Below, one piece after another: positions 6,775-7,403 of a stretch of DNA of 7,403 bases. The translations under genes and the position numbers were made by a program. Location: NCBI GenBank assembly GCA_041605955.1, contig JBFIXI010000119.1:1-7403 (forward strand). The letters run 5' to 3'. Positions within the stretch are counted from its first letter, which is position 1, and every line of letters starts with the position of its first letter. Source of the DNA: JAHEJX01 sp041605955 (GTDB taxonomy: Bacteria > Actinomycetota > Acidimicrobiia > Spongiisociales > UBA5794). The notes under the pieces are model-generated. The model was not told the DNA's origin, made no database searches, and saw nothing but the letters and a program-made list of their open reading frames with translations.

Positions 6775-6808
6775 GTACGTCCTGGCTAACGGTGTATGTC
6801 CTGGCTAA
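6775..6808. repeat. Near-perfect 15-bp direct repeat, period 19
   Basis: GTACGTCCTGGCTAA (6775-6789) and GTATGTCCTGGCTAA (6794-6808) differ at one base. The second copy is followed by GGACGT (6810-6815), the exact inverse of ACGTCC in the first copy. Multiple spaced copies of a 15-20 bp motif resemble transposase or recombinase binding sites at the end of an element, but no matching gene lies next to them. Confidence 0.5.
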
Positions 6809-6872
6809 AGGACGTGTCCGAGCGCCGCTCTCGGCTGACCTCCGTAGCGAGCACAATGGTGACGATTCCCGG

Positions 6873-6920
6873 TGGGCGGGGTGGGGATCGAACCCACGAC
6901 CTTCGGATCAAAAAGTCCGA
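6873..6920 (-). pseudogene. 3' half of a tRNA-Lys(UUU)-like gene; likely integration (att) site
   Basis: Read on the minus strand, the sequence gives the anticodon region, a 5-nt variable loop AGGTC (6898-6902), a perfect T-arm GTGGG-TTCGATC-CCCAC (6881-6897), the acceptor 3' strand CCCGCCC (6874-6880) and discriminator A (6873). The next bases are CCG, so the terminal CCA is not encoded. Counting back from the T-arm puts TTT in anticodon positions 34-36, i.e. lysine. The 5' half is missing: no D-arm and no GGGCGGG acceptor strand occur upstream. The anticodon stem TCGGA/TCCGA pairs perfectly, but only around an 8-nt loop CTTTTTGA, one T more than normal. It cannot make a functional tRNA. A 3' tRNA remnant is the classic footprint of tyrosine-recombinase integration into a tRNA gene; no integrase is in the window. 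Confidence 0.65.
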
Positions 6921-6992
6921 CCCACGCCGCTCAGAAACCCCTTGACATCCAAACAGGCCTCGCTCTGGGCGGATCGAGTGCTGGCTCGTTAT

Positions 6993-7016
6993 CGCTCAGA
7001 CCGGGCGTTCTGAGCG
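6993..7016. repeat. Perfect 8-bp inverted repeat
   Basis: CGCTCAGA (6993-7000) and TCTGAGCG (7009-7016) are exact complements around an 8-nt loop. The hairpin lies between the tRNA remnant and the IS element, about 16 nt before the probable IS end. It could terminate transcription, bind a recombinase, or be a folded target site. No T-run follows on either strand. Confidence 0.5.
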
Positions 7017-7067
7017 TGGGACGGGAGAGCGTGGCCTGACCCCCGGTAGTCAGTCCGCGTGGTATGA

Positions 7068-7091
7068 GGGTCTCGACGAGAGGAGAGACCC
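7068..7091 (+). promoter_or_regulatory. Hairpin in the IS leader around the orfA ribosome binding site
   Basis: GGGTCTC (7068-7074) and GAGACCC (7085-7091) form a perfect 7-bp stem with a 10-nt loop. The orfA ribosome binding region GAGAGGAG (7078-7085) lies in the loop and the first base of the right arm, 9 nt before the GTG. Several insertion sequences use leader hairpins to limit transposase translation from outside transcripts. That role here is inference. Confidence 0.4.
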
Positions 7092-7094
7092 GTC

Positions 7095-7373
7095 GTGGCT
7101 CGAAGACGACACACGCCGGAGCAGATCATCCGCAAGCTGCGGGAGGCTGATCGGCTCCTGGGCGAGGGCCAAGCCATCCCCGAGGTGGCGAAGGCTCTGG
7201 AGATCTCGGAACAGACTTATCACCGGTGGCGCAACCAGTACGGCGGTCTGAAGGCCGACGACGCTAAGCGGCTCCGGGAGTTGGACAAGGAGAACAAGCG
7301 GTTGAAGCGGATCGTGGCCGACCAGGCGCTCGAGATCGATGGTCTCAAGGAGATCGCCCGGGGAAACTGGTGA
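7095..7373 (+). CDS. IS3-family transposase OrfA
   Basis: This 92-residue DNA-binding subunit of an IS3-family transposase recognises the element ends and regulates or fuses with OrfB. The N-terminus RRRHTPEQIIRKLREADRLL starts the helix-turn-helix region, with the recognition part around VAKALEISEQTYHRWRNQYGG (31-51). A coiled coil or leucine zipper follows (LRELDKENKRLKRIVADQALE, about 60-80, continuing to L84), used for dimerisation. Length and ending (LKEIARGNW) match full-length OrfA of the IS407/IS2-like branch, so it is intact. The GTG start at 7095 follows the purine-rich AGGAGAG (7081-7087). The TGA overlaps the GTG of orfB. Confidence 0.95.
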   Translation: MARRRHTPEQIIRKLREADRLLGEGQAIPEVAKALEISEQTYHRWRNQYGGLKADDAKRLRELDKENKRLKRIVADQALEIDGLKEIARGNW

Positions 7374-7403
7374 GCCCGTCGTCCCGACGCCGAGCCGTGT
7401 GGA
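7370..7403 (+). CDS. IS3-family transposase OrfB, first 11 codons only
   Basis: GTG at 7370 overlaps the orfA TGA (GTGA, 7370-7373) and opens the -1 frame relative to orfA, reading MSPSSRRRAVW up to the window edge. IS3-family OrfB, the DDE catalytic protein, normally begins in exactly this position and with a similar Arg-rich start. A weak GGGGA ribosome binding site (7360-7364) precedes it. No A6G-type slippery heptamer is seen at the overlap, so coupled re-initiation is as plausible as programmed frameshifting. The DDE residues are outside the window. Confidence 0.75.
   Translation, partial: MSPSSRRRAVW

Larger units (their letters stand above)
6653..7031. other. Non-coding junction zone between chromosome and mobile DNA
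   Basis: There is no supported protein gene here. The stretch contains the palindrome TGCGTGCACGCA (6725-6736), the direct repeat at 6775-6808, the tRNA 3' fragment at 6873-6920 and the inverted repeat at 6993-7016. The plus-strand frame over 6792-7013 includes the peptide WGSNPRPSDQ, the well-known spurious translation of the antisense of a tRNA T-arm, so it is not a gene. Confidence 0.5.
7032..7403 (+). mobile_element. IS3-family insertion sequence, left part, truncated by window edge
   Basis: The element is identified by its orfA/orfB pair in the IS3 arrangement, transcribed rightward. The left boundary is placed approximately at 7032-7037, where the sequence TGGCCTGACCCCCGG begins. IS3-family ends normally start with TG and often carry a run of C, and the distance of about 60 nt to orfA is typical. 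The right end, most of orfB, the right inverted repeat and the target duplication are outside the window, so the exact end cannot be proved. It sits about 110 nt from the tRNA remnant, on the side predicted to be element DNA. Confidence 0.7.

Noticed and set aside
6873..6920. Functional tRNA gene
   Set aside because: It has no D-arm or 5' acceptor strand, and the anticodon loop has 8 nt.
6942..6970. Perfect TTGACA -35 hexamer at 6942-6947
   Set aside because: At 17 nt spacing the -10 position reads CTGGGC, and neighbouring spacings are no better, so no promoter is claimed.
6792..7013. 73-codon plus-strand frame containing WGSNPRPSDQ
   Set aside because: This peptide is the familiar spurious translation of the antisense of a tRNA T-arm. 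The underlying feature is the tRNA remnant.

Overview
The window is high-GC DNA, with strongly GC-biased third codon positions and long antisense shadow frames. It looks like an actinobacterium, and an Acidimicrobiia-type lineage would fit. That placement is an impression from protein style and base composition, not a computed result.

Layout from left to right: (1) Positions 1-453, minus strand: the first 151 codons of a secreted protein of unknown function, running off the left edge. (2) Positions 743-4016, minus strand: a compact three-gene ABC-2 exporter operon made of an ATPase and two paralogous six-helix permeases. The genes are 2 nt apart or overlap by 4 nt, so they are probably translated together into one efflux complex. 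(3) Positions 4017-4539: an intergenic divide between the leftward operon and rightward genes. It holds short repeats right in front of the ATPase and a run of hairpins. (4) Positions 4540-5493, plus strand: a two-domain GNAT acetyltransferase whose N-terminal domain lacks the acetyl-CoA loop signature. (5) Positions 5819-6652, plus strand: one convincing and one doubtful small secreted protein, neither recognised. (6) Positions 6653-7403: a mobile-DNA zone. It contains a near-perfect direct repeat, the 3' half of a tRNA-Lys(UUU)-like gene with no 5' half, an 8-bp inverted repeat, and the left part of an IS3-family element (complete orfA and the first codons of orfB) cut by the window edge.

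Functionally, the only genes that clearly work together are the three ABC genes. No substrate can be read from the sequence, and no regulator gene lies in the window. The most informative non-genic feature is the tRNA 3' fragment. Its orientation predicts that DNA to its right, including the IS, belongs to an integrated element or island, and that DNA to its left is host chromosome. I found no CRISPR array, toxin-antitoxin pair, phage structural gene or recognisable defence system. The unknown secreted proteins, the structured intergenic region and the island junction are the parts that merit follow-up.
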